Positions 17,258 through 26,366 of a stretch of 64,000 nt of DNA are shown one piece after another. This stretch comes from Rhodococcus sp. B50 (GTDB taxonomy: Bacteria > Actinomycetota > Actinomycetes > Mycobacteriales > Mycobacteriaceae): the NCBI RefSeq assembly GCF_013602415.1, contig NZ_WPAG02000002.1, positions 1,116,001-1,180,000 of the forward strand, written 5' to 3'. Made by a program: the position numbers and the translations under genes. A model generated the notes under the pieces. The model saw only the letters and a list, made by a program, of their open reading frames with translations. It had not been told where the DNA came from and did no database searches. How positions within the stretch are numbered: position 1 is the first letter of the stretch; every line of letters begins with the position of its first letter.

Positions 17258-18655
17258 ATGGGAATTCTCCCCACCTCGATCGACACCTCCGTCGAACTCG
17301 ACCGAAGGCCTCCGGGTATCGAGACGACCCCCGGCGACACCACCCCCGAGAGGCACCCGCGCAGGCGGATCCCGTACCCCTGGCTGGTCTTCGCGCTGAC
17401 GTTCGCGCTACTGCTGTCCGACTACATGTCCCGCCAGGTGCTCAGCGCGGTCTTCCCGTTCCTGAAAGCGGATTGGGCCCTGTCCGATTCGCAACTCGCG
17501 TCGCTCACCAGCATCGTCGCCCTCATGGTCGGCCTGTTGACCTTCCCACTGTCGCTCCTCGCCGATCGTTGGGGTCGCGTGCGGAGCCTCACCCTGATGG
17601 CGGTGATCTGGAGCATCGCGACGCTGTTCTGCGCCGTGGCAGCCAACTACGAACAGTTGCTGATCGCTCGCTTCCTGGTCGGCGTGGGTGAGGCCGCTTA
17701 CGGCAGCGTCGGAATCGCTGTCATCCTGAGCGTTTTCGTCCCGCGGGTCCATTCCGCGCTCAGCGGCGCCTTCATGGCCGGTGGCTCGTTCGGTTCGGTC
17801 ATCGGCGTAGCGCTCGGCGGCGTCATCGCGGTACACCTGAGCTGGCGGTGGTCGTTCGCGGCCATGGCCGTGCTCGGCCTGATCCTCGTCGCCCTGTTCC
17901 GCGCCCTGGTCACCGAACGCAGACTGGCAGCGCACAAGATCTATCAGGACGCACAGCCATCCGAACCACCCACTCGTTCCGATTCACCGACCATCCGGGT
18001 GCCGATCTCGACACTGTTCACCAGCCCTGCGGTTTGGTGCGCCTATCTCGGTGGCGGCCTGCAGATGTTCACCGCCGCGGTGTTGTTGGCATGGACCCCC
18101 AGCTTCTTCAACCGCGAGTACGGCCTCGCCCCCGACAAGGCCGGGATGGTCGCGTCGATCTTCGTACTGCTGATCGGTACCGGCATGGTGGTGTGCGGGG
18201 TGATCACCGACCGGGTCAGCCGCACCAACCCGTCGGCGAAGTGGACCAGCGCCATCGCATTCTGTGTCATCTCGCTGGTGTCCCTCGGCATCGGATTCCA
18301 GCTGACACCCGGACCGGCGCAATTGACGCTCATCGGAATCGGCGCCTTCTTCGCCGCCGGGTCCTCCGGCTCCACCGCAGCCATGGTGGCACGGCTGACC
18401 CACGAGTCGGTCCGGGCCTCCGCACTCGGCACCCTCACCGTCGCCAACAACGTGCTCGGATTGGCAACCGGACCGTTCGTCGTCGGGGTCCTCGCCGATC
18501 GCCTGGGTCTGCTCGCCGCACTTCAATTGGCCCCGCTGGTCTACGCACTCGCGATCGTGTCATTGATCTTCGGTAGGCGTCTGTACGCATCCGGTGTGCA
18601 GAAGCTCGCGGACTACAGTGCCGCAGCAGCAGGCCGCTGCATGTCGACGCGGTAG
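17258..18655 (+). CDS. Major facilitator superfamily transporter
   Basis: A 465-residue MFS permease with 12 predicted membrane helices and a hydrophilic 45-residue N-terminal tail. The loop 2-3 signature is seen as LADRWGRVRS, and the 4-5 region as ARFLVGVGEAAYGSV, typical of the anion:cation symporter/sugar-acid groups. A central cytoplasmic loop follows helix 6. ATG 17258 has GAGGAG upstream. It sits downstream of the AraC regulator and CMD remnant, so uptake of the substrate of the BKACE/TauD pathway is a reasonable guess, not shown by sequence. Confidence 0.88.
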   Translation: MGILPTSIDTSVELDRRPPGIETTPGDTTPERHPRRRIPYPWLVFALTFALLLSDYMSRQVLSAVFPFLKADWALSDSQLASLTSIVALMVGLLTFPLSLLADRWGRVRSLTLMAVIWSIATLFCAVAANYEQLLIARFLVGVGEAAYGSVGIAVILSVFVPRVHSALSGAFMAGGSFGSVIGVALGGVIAVHLSWRWSFAAMAVLGLILVALFRALVTERRLAAHKIYQDAQPSEPPTRSDSPTIRVPISTLFTSPAVWCAYLGGGLQMFTAAVLLAWTPSFFNREYGLAPDKAGMVASIFVLLIGTGMVVCGVITDRVSRTNPSAKWTSAIAFCVISLVSLGIGFQLTPGPAQLTLIGIGAFFAAGSSGSTAAMVARLTHESVRASALGTLTVANNVLGLATGPFVVGVLADRLGLLAALQLAPLVYALAIVSLIFGRRLYASGVQKLADYSAAAAGRCMSTR

Positions 18656-18670
18656 CACCTCGGACAGAAC

Positions 18671-18711
18671 GGATACCGAAGGCGCACACAGTGTTCGCGC
18701 CTTCGGTATCC
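18671..18711. terminator. Bidirectional hairpin terminator
   Basis: A perfect 15-bp stem, GGATACCGAAGGCGC (18671-18685) with GCGCCTTCGGTATCC (18697-18711), around an 11-nt loop. It sits exactly between the converging MFS and FAD-oxidoreductase genes (stops at 18655 and 18715) and can serve both. Confidence 0.85.
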
Positions 18712-18714
18712 GGT

Positions 18715-20130
18715 TCACCTCGCCAGATAGGCCAGCGCCGACCGGGCCGCGTGGTACCCGCACATCCCGTGCGCTCCGGCACCCGGTGGGGTCGCGGCCG
18801 AGCACAGATACACGCCGGGAACGCCGGTCGCGTACGGATCGAGGGCCGGCCGGGGCCGGAGAACGAGTTGCACCGCGGTGTTGGCGCCGGTGACGATGTC
18901 GCCTCCGACATAGTTCGCGTTGTGGACGGACATGTCGGTCGTCGTGCGCACGTGCACGGCGCGGATCGTATCGCGGAAGCCTGGGGCGAAACGTTCGATC
19001 TGCGCGGTGATCGCCTCGGTTGCGTCCCCGGTGTACCCGCTCGGAACATGCGCGTAGGCGTAGAGCGGGTTCAGGCCTCCTCTCGAGCGCGACGGGTCGG
19101 CCACGAACTGTTGTCCCACCAGTACGTAGGGACGGCCCGGCATGATGCCGCGGTTCACCTGGCGTTCTGCCGCAGCTGTCTCGGCGAACGAACCGCAGAC
19201 GTGAACGGTGCCCGCGCGGCGGGACGGATCGTGCTGCCACGGCACGGTGCCTTCGATGGCGTATTCGACCTTGAACGCGCCGGGACCGTGCTTGTAACGA
19301 CGATAGGCACGAGCGGTTCGCCGCGGCAGACGGTCGCCGACGATCCGCACAGCATCGGCGGGTGAGGTGTCGAGAAGCACCAAGTCGGGATTGCCGACTT
19401 CGCCGAGGGACTCGACCCGCACACCGGTTTCGATGGTGCCGCCGTTCTTCTCGACCAGCGAGACCATCGCCGCGGAGATGGCGCGTGACCCGCCCTGTGC
19501 CACCGGCCATCCGTAGGCATGCGCCGCGGTTCCCAGCGCGACACCGATCGCCGAGGACATCGGCGACGCCAAGGGACGTAGTGCGTGGGCCGCTACCCCA
19601 CCGAACAAGGCGCGCGCTTCGGGCGTGGACCACGCGCGCGCAAGCACCTCCGCCGGCATCGCGGCGAACACTCCGAACCGGGCGAGCAGCGCCGGATGGG
19701 CCGGCACATGGAGCATCGGGCGAAGGAAATCCTCGGTGATACCGGTGAAGCGGTCGGTCAGCGAACCGAAGATGCGACGCCACGCGGCCGCATCCGTCCC
19801 CAGCGCTGCCGCGGTGTCCTCCACGGATCGGTAGGCCGCACCACCATGTCCGCCATCGAGCGGATGAGAGTACTGAATCTCGGGCCACAACCAGGTCAGG
19901 CCGTGTGCCGCGAGGTCGTACTGCCGGCTGAACGGTGTGTCCACGGCCAAGGGGTGGAAGCCGCTGCATTCGTCGTGGAGCAGGCCCGGCAGGGTCAGTT
20001 CGCTGCTCCGGGTGCCGCCACCGATCGTCCCGGCTGCTTCAAGCACTCGTACCCGTACGCCCTCGGAGGAGAGGACGACGGCGGCAGCGAGCCCGTTGGG
20101 CCCGCTGCCGACTATCACCGCGTCGGTCAT
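18715..20130 (-). CDS. Phytoene-desaturase-like FAD-dependent oxidoreductase
   Basis: A 471-residue flavoprotein of the NAD(P)/FAD amino-oxidase, phytoene-dehydrogenase-related (CrtI-like, COG1233) group. The dinucleotide fold VGSGPNGLAAAVVL begins at residue 7, with the second glycine motif AGTIGGGTRS and the C-terminal FAD motif near GVYLCSAATPPGAGAHGMCG. The substrate is unknown; actinobacterial members act on lipids, carotenoids or steroids. The ATG overlaps the stop of the DUF3556 gene in ATGA form, so the two are translationally coupled. Confidence 0.88.
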   Translation of the reverse strand: MTDAVIVGSGPNGLAAAVVLSSEGVRVRVLEAAGTIGGGTRSSELTLPGLLHDECSGFHPLAVDTPFSRQYDLAAHGLTWLWPEIQYSHPLDGGHGGAAYRSVEDTAAALGTDAAAWRRIFGSLTDRFTGITEDFLRPMLHVPAHPALLARFGVFAAMPAEVLARAWSTPEARALFGGVAAHALRPLASPMSSAIGVALGTAAHAYGWPVAQGGSRAISAAMVSLVEKNGGTIETGVRVESLGEVGNPDLVLLDTSPADAVRIVGDRLPRRTARAYRRYKHGPGAFKVEYAIEGTVPWQHDPSRRAGTVHVCGSFAETAAAERQVNRGIMPGRPYVLVGQQFVADPSRSRGGLNPLYAYAHVPSGYTGDATEAITAQIERFAPGFRDTIRAVHVRTTTDMSVHNANYVGGDIVTGANTAVQLVLRPRPALDPYATGVPGVYLCSAATPPGAGAHGMCGYHAARSALAYLAR

Positions 20131-21944
20131 GCTCCAACCTTGACACGGTCCGGCTCGACCTGCGGGTGGAGGTAGGTCGTCCCGGCCGGTTCGTAGCCGG
20201 ACCTCCGCCACGTGACGGTGTGCCGGATCGGGCCGTTGGGCAGCCACGGCTGCTCCGAGACCGCATCCTCGATGTGGTAGTGCCCACGCTCGACGACACC
20301 GAGCGCAGCGTCGATCACCTTGTAATCCAGGGTCTTCCGATGGATCGGTTGGGATTCGATCCACACCACGACGCATTCTCCCGGCTCGAATCGGCACCGC
20401 TTCTGCACCGCGGTGATCGTCTGCTCGTTGTGGAGGTGACCGTCACCGAACTGCCAGCCCACAAGCGTGGTGCAGGTGAACTCCGCCTCGCGGATCCGGT
20501 AGTTCTCGAGTTTGTCGAGATGCCGCATCATCAGCGACATCAGACCGCGGCCCTGGCTGTGCATGGTGCGCCACGCGACCGCCTTCTGCATGAAGATCTC
20601 GGCGACCTCCTTGCCGTACGCCCCGCCCAGCTGGTCGATCTGGTTGGCGTTGAACTTGGTGAGGTTCTCGTTGAGCTTGTTCTCCGCCTCGTCGCCGCGG
20701 AAGGCCCACAACGCCGAGGCCCAGTTGCCCGCGTACTGACGCATCGAGGGCAGGAAGGAGACGAGATCGGGGCGCAGGTTCCCGAGGATGGGGAACAGCA
20801 GGAACGCCGTGAGAATCGGCACGAGCATCCAGACGGAGCTGACATCACCGAGCCCGTAACCGGCGCCGGCGGGGAACCCGCCGAAGAGCCAGACCGCGGC
20901 GAACATGTAGAACACATTCCATTCCAGCGGCACCGCGAGCGGGAAGGTCGAAGTGATGAAGATGTGGAACATGACCATGCCGATGATGGCGAGCCAGGTA
21001 ATCGTCATGTTCGTGGAGAACAGCAATACCAGCGGGACTACAAGTTCGACGACGGTGCCGCAGACGTGGGCGAGGAACCAGCTGATCTTGGACGGGCGCA
21101 GGTCCTCCGGGAAATTGCGGTAGAGCGAGCGCTTGAACCGCTTGGACGTGATCCACGGGGTGTTGCTCAGCATCGGCGGGATCACGTTGGTGAAGTGGTG
21201 ACCGAACTTCGACACGCCCGCACCGAACCACACGGTGACCAGGGCGATCTTCGCGGCCAGGATCATGTCGACGTGGTTGCCGAAGACGCCGAAGAAGAAC
21301 ATCACGGCGACGTACTGTTCCGAGCGTGCAGCCAGGAACACCACTCGATCGCGCAGGCCCATGAGGATGATGAGGCCGACGTAGGTCAGCAGTGCCCACT
21401 GCGGCAACAGCCCGGCCTCGCTGCCGGGCAGGGCACTGGTCGTCACACCGGGTCCGATCAGCAGGAACAACAGCGTCGCCAAGAGCGCGAAGTAGATTCC
21501 CACGTCGACGGCGGTGCGGTGGTCCCCCCGGGTGAACGGCACCACCTTCGGCCACGGTGGAAGCCGTAGTGTGTCGCGACGGGTCCAATAGCGCCAGCCA
21601 CCGGTGAACGGCTTGAACTTGAAAGCCAAGGGTCCCGAGGACGAGGCGTAACCGGTGATCTCGAACAGGATGGTCCACACCATCAGCTTCTGGTAGACGA
21701 TCGGCTCACCCCACCAACCCGCGAAGTCTCCGAAACTCAGACCGGGAGTAGTGATTCCGACGACTGCGACGCCGCCGAGGATGTAGAAGATCAGTTTGTA
21801 CACATAAAGCATGTGCATCTGTTTCGGACCGCCGAATCCGTACTCGGCCCAGTGGGTTGCAAGGACGCGCATGCGTTCCATGAAGGGCATGTCGTCGTAG
21901 GTGGCGGGGTCGACCGGTGGCATGTCTGCCGTCTTGAATCCCAT
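20127..21944 (-). CDS. DUF3556 integral membrane protein
   Basis: A 605-residue membrane protein of the DUF3556 family found in mycolata; function unknown. About ten hydrophobic helices fill residues 50-400 (for instance VYKLIFYILGGVAVVGITT and MTITWLAIIGMVMFHIFI). A soluble C-terminal domain of about 200 residues follows, with conserved HLHNEQT and Cys residues. The layout recalls HTTM/vitamin-K-carboxylase-like membrane enzymes, but this is only a resemblance. ATG 21944 is preceded by AGGAGTCACA. Coupling to the FAD oxidoreductase (4-bp overlap) suggests a joint membrane redox reaction on a lipid. Confidence 0.82.
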   Translation of the reverse strand: MGFKTADMPPVDPATYDDMPFMERMRVLATHWAEYGFGGPKQMHMLYVYKLIFYILGGVAVVGITTPGLSFGDFAGWWGEPIVYQKLMVWTILFEITGYASSSGPLAFKFKPFTGGWRYWTRRDTLRLPPWPKVVPFTRGDHRTAVDVGIYFALLATLLFLLIGPGVTTSALPGSEAGLLPQWALLTYVGLIILMGLRDRVVFLAARSEQYVAVMFFFGVFGNHVDMILAAKIALVTVWFGAGVSKFGHHFTNVIPPMLSNTPWITSKRFKRSLYRNFPEDLRPSKISWFLAHVCGTVVELVVPLVLLFSTNMTITWLAIIGMVMFHIFITSTFPLAVPLEWNVFYMFAAVWLFGGFPAGAGYGLGDVSSVWMLVPILTAFLLFPILGNLRPDLVSFLPSMRQYAGNWASALWAFRGDEAENKLNENLTKFNANQIDQLGGAYGKEVAEIFMQKAVAWRTMHSQGRGLMSLMMRHLDKLENYRIREAEFTCTTLVGWQFGDGHLHNEQTITAVQKRCRFEPGECVVVWIESQPIHRKTLDYKVIDAALGVVERGHYHIEDAVSEQPWLPNGPIRHTVTWRRSGYEPAGTTYLHPQVEPDRVKVGA

Positions 21945-22017
21945 TGTGACTCCTGAAAGTAAGCAGGGTTGATCATCGCGAGGGGTCACTCGCGTCGATG
22001 CGGAATGCGGGGTGAGG

Positions 22018-23481
22018 TCAGGCGTGCTGCAAACTGCGCCTGAGCGACGGTTTGTCGATCTTGCCGACGGGGTTCTTCGGTAGCGCGTCGAGGATGTCGA
22101 TCCGCTCGGGCACCTTCGCCCGCATCAGCTGTCGCCGGCAGTGATCGACAAGGTCCGCCGCCGCCGTCGTCGCATCCGGATACAGCACCACGTACGCGAC
22201 GGGAACCTCCCCGAGGACCGGGTCGGGCCGAGCGACGACTGCCGCTTCGAGAACGCCGTCCATCGAGGTCAGGACGGTTTCGATCTCCTTGGGGTAGATG
22301 TTCTCGCCGCCGCGGATGATCATGTCCTTGATGCGGTCGACGATGCGCAGATAGCCGTCCTCGTCCAGGATCCCGATGTCTCCGGTATGTAGCCAACCGT
22401 CGCGGACGGTCTCGGCGGTCGCGTCGGGGCGGTTCAGATAGCCGCGCATGACGGTGGGTCCCGCGATGACCACTTCCCCAGCTTCACCGGGTGCCAGCAG
22501 CTCACCGTCGGGAGACATGATGCCGATGCGCTGTCCGGGCAGGGCGGGGCCGACCGTTCCGAGCTTGCGCACACCGGCGACGGGATTGCAGGCGGACGCG
22601 CAGGTCGCTTCGGTGAGTCCGTATCCTTCGACCATGACGAATCCGAAGCGGTCGTGGCAGCGCTGCAGCAGCTCCTCGGAGACCGGTGCGGCGCCACACA
22701 CGACGAACCGCAGCGACGAGGTGTCGGGGCGCACGGTATCGGGCAGGGCGGCGAGCATCGCGTAGATCGCGGGTACGGCGGAAAAGTATGTGGGGCGGAG
22801 CTTTTCCACGTGATCGAAGAACCGGCTCGCGGAGAAGGATCCGATCACGCTGAGCTGTCCGAGTGAGCGCCATATCGCGAGTGCGCTCACCATGATGGCG
22901 TTCACGTGGAACAGCGGCAGGACCAGCATGCAGTGGTCGTCTGCGGTGAGACGGAAATGTTGCGCCATCGTCGACGACATCGCCTCGGCGTTGTCGTGAT
23001 CGAGCATCACGCCCTTCGGCTTGCCGGTCGATCCGCTGGTGTAGATGACCAGGCTCAGTTCGTCTCCGCGAAGGTTCACGGGGTCGGGTCCGTCGCCCTC
23101 GCGGGCGAGATCGTCGACGGCGATGCTCGGCCGGCCGCCGTCGGGCGCATCAGCTCCGTCGTTGACGACGAGGACAGCGCCCGAATCGGAGATCTGGTAG
23201 GCCGCTTCCGATTCCGTGAACGCCGGATTGACGGGTGTTGCGGCTGCCCCGAGACGCCAGGCCGCGAGCATCGCGACCAGCAACTCGACCCGATTCGGCA
23301 GCATGATCGCGACAACGTCGCCCGGGGCGACACCGTGACGTGCGAACTGCGCTGCGACAGCACGGGTTCGGTCGTCGATCTGGGCGTAGGTGAGCTCGAG
23401 CCTGTCGTCTCGGACCGCCGTACGAGAGCGATCCCCGGCGGGGACGTTCCAGGGGAGGAAGGGAAAGCGAGGGAAGGACAT
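22018..23481 (-). CDS. Class I adenylate-forming acyl-CoA ligase
   Basis: A 487-residue ANL ligase activating a carboxylic acid to its CoA ester. YTSGSTGKPKG is at 147-157, followed by VEGYGLTEAT, GWLHTGDIG and the C-terminal KNPVGKIDKPSLR with the catalytic Lys. It is shorter than long-chain FadD enzymes and similar to medium-chain, aryl or cyclohexane-carboxylate type ligases. It lies 73 bp upstream of the DUF3556 gene and 130 bp downstream of the PucR regulator, all on the same strand, implying one regulated unit. Confidence 0.9.
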   Translation of the reverse strand: MSFPRFPFLPWNVPAGDRSRTAVRDDRLELTYAQIDDRTRAVAAQFARHGVAPGDVVAIMLPNRVELLVAMLAAWRLGAAATPVNPAFTESEAAYQISDSGAVLVVNDGADAPDGGRPSIAVDDLAREGDGPDPVNLRGDELSLVIYTSGSTGKPKGVMLDHDNAEAMSSTMAQHFRLTADDHCMLVLPLFHVNAIMVSALAIWRSLGQLSVIGSFSASRFFDHVEKLRPTYFSAVPAIYAMLAALPDTVRPDTSSLRFVVCGAAPVSEELLQRCHDRFGFVMVEGYGLTEATCASACNPVAGVRKLGTVGPALPGQRIGIMSPDGELLAPGEAGEVVIAGPTVMRGYLNRPDATAETVRDGWLHTGDIGILDEDGYLRIVDRIKDMIIRGGENIYPKEIETVLTSMDGVLEAAVVARPDPVLGEVPVAYVVLYPDATTAAADLVDHCRRQLMRAKVPERIDILDALPKNPVGKIDKPSLRRSLQHA

Positions 23482-23611
23482 CTACAGCTCCTCGGGCCGA
23501 CGAGCACGTATCGGTTGTGATGCCCAACACTATGCGTCCGGAGTGACTCAGGACACGTTCGAGTGGAACCAAGTTCCGGTCCTGCTTTGGCGAAATTGCA
23601 CAAAAGCGCGG

Positions 23612-24922
23612 TCAGCGGCCCGACGGACGTCCCGTCGTCCGCAACAGCACAGGTCGTCCGAGTACATGACACACGTGCAATGCCAATTCGAGATCCAACC
23701 TGTTCTCGGACAGGGAGCGCCCTCGCTCCTCCTCTGCCTTGTGCAGTCGGTATTTCACAGTATTCCGATGAAGCACCAGTTCTTCGGACGTGTGCACGTA
23801 GCTGCCGCCGGTCCGCATGAAGACCCTCGTCGTTTCCCGCAGTCGTTCGGCGGCCGGTGTGTCGGCGGCAAGCCTGCCGAGGGTGTCCGCGACGAACCGC
23901 CTGGTGGTCGCGAGATCGCGGGCCAGCACCGCCGTAGCGGACATACCGTCCTCGCCGTAGTACACCATCCGGCTGTCGGGAACGGTCGCAGTGCTCGCGA
24001 CGATCCGCACCGACTCGGCCTGCTCGTGGCTACGACGGAATCCCGCCACGCCGCCGGCCGGTTTGCCGAGCGCCACGCGCAATCCGGGGACCGTCTGCAC
24101 CGCCGACCGAAGGCGCGGTACGTCCACGGTTGCGCCTGTCTGCAGCATGGTCCACACCCAGGCCGTGCGCCGATCGACCGGCACGAACAGTGGGGTCGTT
24201 CCCCGACCGGCAACAGCGAGAGCCTCTGCTGCCGCAGCGAGCGTGTGGGTCTGGTCCGCGCCCTGAGCGGGACCTTCGATCCATACGACGGCACCGAGGT
24301 GGGAAACGTCGAGCCGATAGCCCGTCTTCGTTGCGAACTCCCCGGCGTCGAACGTTCCGCCACTCAACACCTGCCCCACCAGCGCTGATGTCACGTTTTC
24401 CGACTGCTGGAGCAGAGCCAACTGCTCCTCCTCGTGGGCCTCGAGCACGACCCGCGTCATCCAGTCCACATACCTGTGCATCCACCCGGCCAGGTAGTGG
24501 AGGAGCTCGAGTTTCAGATCGGGCGCACAGTCGAGTTGCTGGATCTCCGCGAACATCTGGTTGAACAGGTCGTCCGAGCCGATGTGATAGGCCCGGCGCA
24601 GCGCCGCCGCGGGAACGCCGTGTCGCGCGAGCCTGGCAGCATACTCGGTCGCCGCGGTGATGGGCTGGATCCGGTCGAGCGGTATGTCGTTGCGGATCAT
24701 GTGGAGGATGGTCGCGACGTTGCCCTCCACGCTCGCCCGCAGCATGTCGGTCAATTCGGGCTCGCCGAGATCCTCGACGGCCGACTCGATCGCGGTGTCC
24801 ATACTCGCGGCGATCTCGTCGGACCGCCGTTGCAGCCGCTCACCGACCACCACCACGAGTTCCTTCACGTCGGTGGCACGCGCGTCCTTCGACGGAGTAT
24901 CGCGTCGGGCGTCATCGCTCAT
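23612..24922 (-). CDS. PucR-family transcriptional regulator
   Basis: A 436-residue regulator. The N-terminal helical sensor region (about 20-170) is of the RsbRD/PucR-associated type, the middle contains a CdaR GGDEF-like region, and the C-terminus (about 375-425) has the PucR helix-turn-helix SEELVLHRNTVKYRLHKAEE. Such proteins usually activate an adjacent catabolic operon in response to a metabolite. It is upstream of and collinear with the acyl-CoA ligase, DUF3556 and FAD-oxidoreductase genes, which are the probable targets. Confidence 0.88.
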   Translation of the reverse strand: MSDDARRDTPSKDARATDVKELVVVVGERLQRRSDEIAASMDTAIESAVEDLGEPELTDMLRASVEGNVATILHMIRNDIPLDRIQPITAATEYAARLARHGVPAAALRRAYHIGSDDLFNQMFAEIQQLDCAPDLKLELLHYLAGWMHRYVDWMTRVVLEAHEEEQLALLQQSENVTSALVGQVLSGGTFDAGEFATKTGYRLDVSHLGAVVWIEGPAQGADQTHTLAAAAEALAVAGRGTTPLFVPVDRRTAWVWTMLQTGATVDVPRLRSAVQTVPGLRVALGKPAGGVAGFRRSHEQAESVRIVASTATVPDSRMVYYGEDGMSATAVLARDLATTRRFVADTLGRLAADTPAAERLRETTRVFMRTGGSYVHTSEELVLHRNTVKYRLHKAEEERGRSLSENRLDLELALHVCHVLGRPVLLRTTGRPSGR

Positions 24923-25005
24923 TGCACTCGTCTACCAGAAAACCCACGCGCGCAGTGTCCGATCACCACACCCCCGTCGAGGTGCCGTGCCCGAGAGCCA
25001 GAGAC

Positions 25006-25028
25006 CCCGAGAGCCCGAGAGCCCGAAG
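25006..25028. repeat. Short tandem repeat CCCGAGAG
   Basis: The 8-bp unit CCCGAGAG occurs at 25006-25013 and 25014-25021 with a partial third copy to 25028; a related copy lies at 24990-24997. It is in the 106-bp gap between the PucR start and the stop of the secreted-protein gene. Possibly a slippage product; no function assigned. Confidence 0.6.
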
Positions 25029-26312
25029 TCAGCCTGCGGCTTCGTCCCGGCATGCCGCATAGCCGCCGGCGACGAAGGTCGTCGCGGAGCAGTACACGGC
25101 CTCGGGATAGTACGGGCCCATCACCGCCGCAGGATCCGCACCGGTCGCCTGCGAGGCCTGGATGGACTGCGGGTAGAACGCGGATGTCGGCAGCATGTAG
25201 CGCAGGAACAGCACCTTCTTCGGCACGGCGGTATCGCCCCACGGCAGCACGGTCACGGTCGGATCGGTGACCCAGGGAAGGTCGGCGGGTGCGGCGATCG
25301 CGTACGTGTAGTAGCCCGACGCGTCGAGCGCGGTCTCGAAGTCGCCGGCGCACGCCACCACCGGGTACGGCGAGACCAGATCGTTCTGACACATCGACCA
25401 GTACCGCACCTGTTGATCCGGATCCGTGGCCGGCACTCCCGCGCGGGTGTCGGGGAACAGCGGAGCCTTGCCCCGCACCACGACGATCCGCCCTGGCTGG
25501 TAGGTCAGCGCCGTTCCGAGATACTTGTTGTCGCCGTTGGGGAACAGACCCGACGAACTCGCCGGGTTCACGAACACCGTCTCCGGTGTGCCACCGGGGA
25601 ACGCACCACTCGCCGCACTGGCGATGACCTGGTTGAAACCTGCCTGCGCAAGCTGTGCGACGGGTCCGGTGTAGGAGTTCGGGTCGAACGGCTGCTCGCA
25701 CGGCTGCCTGAGCATCGTCGCCCCACCGAGGCGCATGGTCACCTCGGGCAACGGCACACCGCCGCTGACGGACGCTGCGTCATCGGGCACGTACACGCGG
25801 ATGATCAGGAAGCCCACCGGGGTACTCTGTCCCGCCGGAACTCCGCGGATCTCGTTGCGCGCGTGGTCCGCCGGTCCTGCGACCACGGTGGCATGCCACT
25901 TCTGCTGCGACGGAGGAAGATTCCGAGCCGCCGCATCAGCGAACGGATTCCCGCTACCCGGATCCGGAACGATCATGTCGTCGCGCAGCGTATCGACGGT
26001 GTCGAAGTTCGTGCCGTAGGTGTTGAGCGAGAAGTACCGCGCGGCCGGATAGGTGCCGGACACCTCGATAGAATCGCCCGGGCCCAGCGCATAGGGCAGC
26101 ACCCAGTAGGTGGCGTTGACATCGGGGAACGCGACGTTGAGCACCGTCTCGTTCGACATGAACCGCCACGCGCACAACGCGGGTTCGGCGCTCGCAGCCG
26201 GGGGCACGGCGATCGTGACGCTCGCGCACAGGAACGCGATCGCAGCAACGACGCGAGCGCGGAGGGCTCGGGATGAACTGCCGGACACGCTGTCTCCGTT
26301 CGTCGCATCCAC
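25029..26312 (-). CDS. Secreted protein of unknown function
   Basis: A 427-residue exported protein. A long n-region, hydrophobic stretch VVAAIAFLCASVTIAVPP and cleavage site ASA-EP (about residue 42) form a signal peptide. The mature part is rich in Tyr, Pro and Gly, with several paired cysteines (for example CAWRF near the start, QPCEQPF, SMCQND, VACAGDF and AACRDE at the end), suggesting disulfides outside the cytoplasm. I do not recognise a catalytic motif. Proteins of this shape are frequent in Rhodococcus, Gordonia and Nocardia. It is on the same strand as PucR but separated by 106 bp. Confidence 0.75.
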   Translation of the reverse strand: MDATNGDSVSGSSSRALRARVVAAIAFLCASVTIAVPPAASAEPALCAWRFMSNETVLNVAFPDVNATYWVLPYALGPGDSIEVSGTYPAARYFSLNTYGTNFDTVDTLRDDMIVPDPGSGNPFADAAARNLPPSQQKWHATVVAGPADHARNEIRGVPAGQSTPVGFLIIRVYVPDDAASVSGGVPLPEVTMRLGGATMLRQPCEQPFDPNSYTGPVAQLAQAGFNQVIASAASGAFPGGTPETVFVNPASSSGLFPNGDNKYLGTALTYQPGRIVVVRGKAPLFPDTRAGVPATDPDQQVRYWSMCQNDLVSPYPVVACAGDFETALDASGYYTYAIAAPADLPWVTDPTVTVLPWGDTAVPKKVLFLRYMLPTSAFYPQSIQASQATGADPAAVMGPYYPEAVYCSATTFVAGGYAACRDEAAG

Positions 26313-26366
26313 GATAAGCGCAGTTCGGCGCCTGCGGAACGGATTCGGTGAGCGGAATCGACGACT

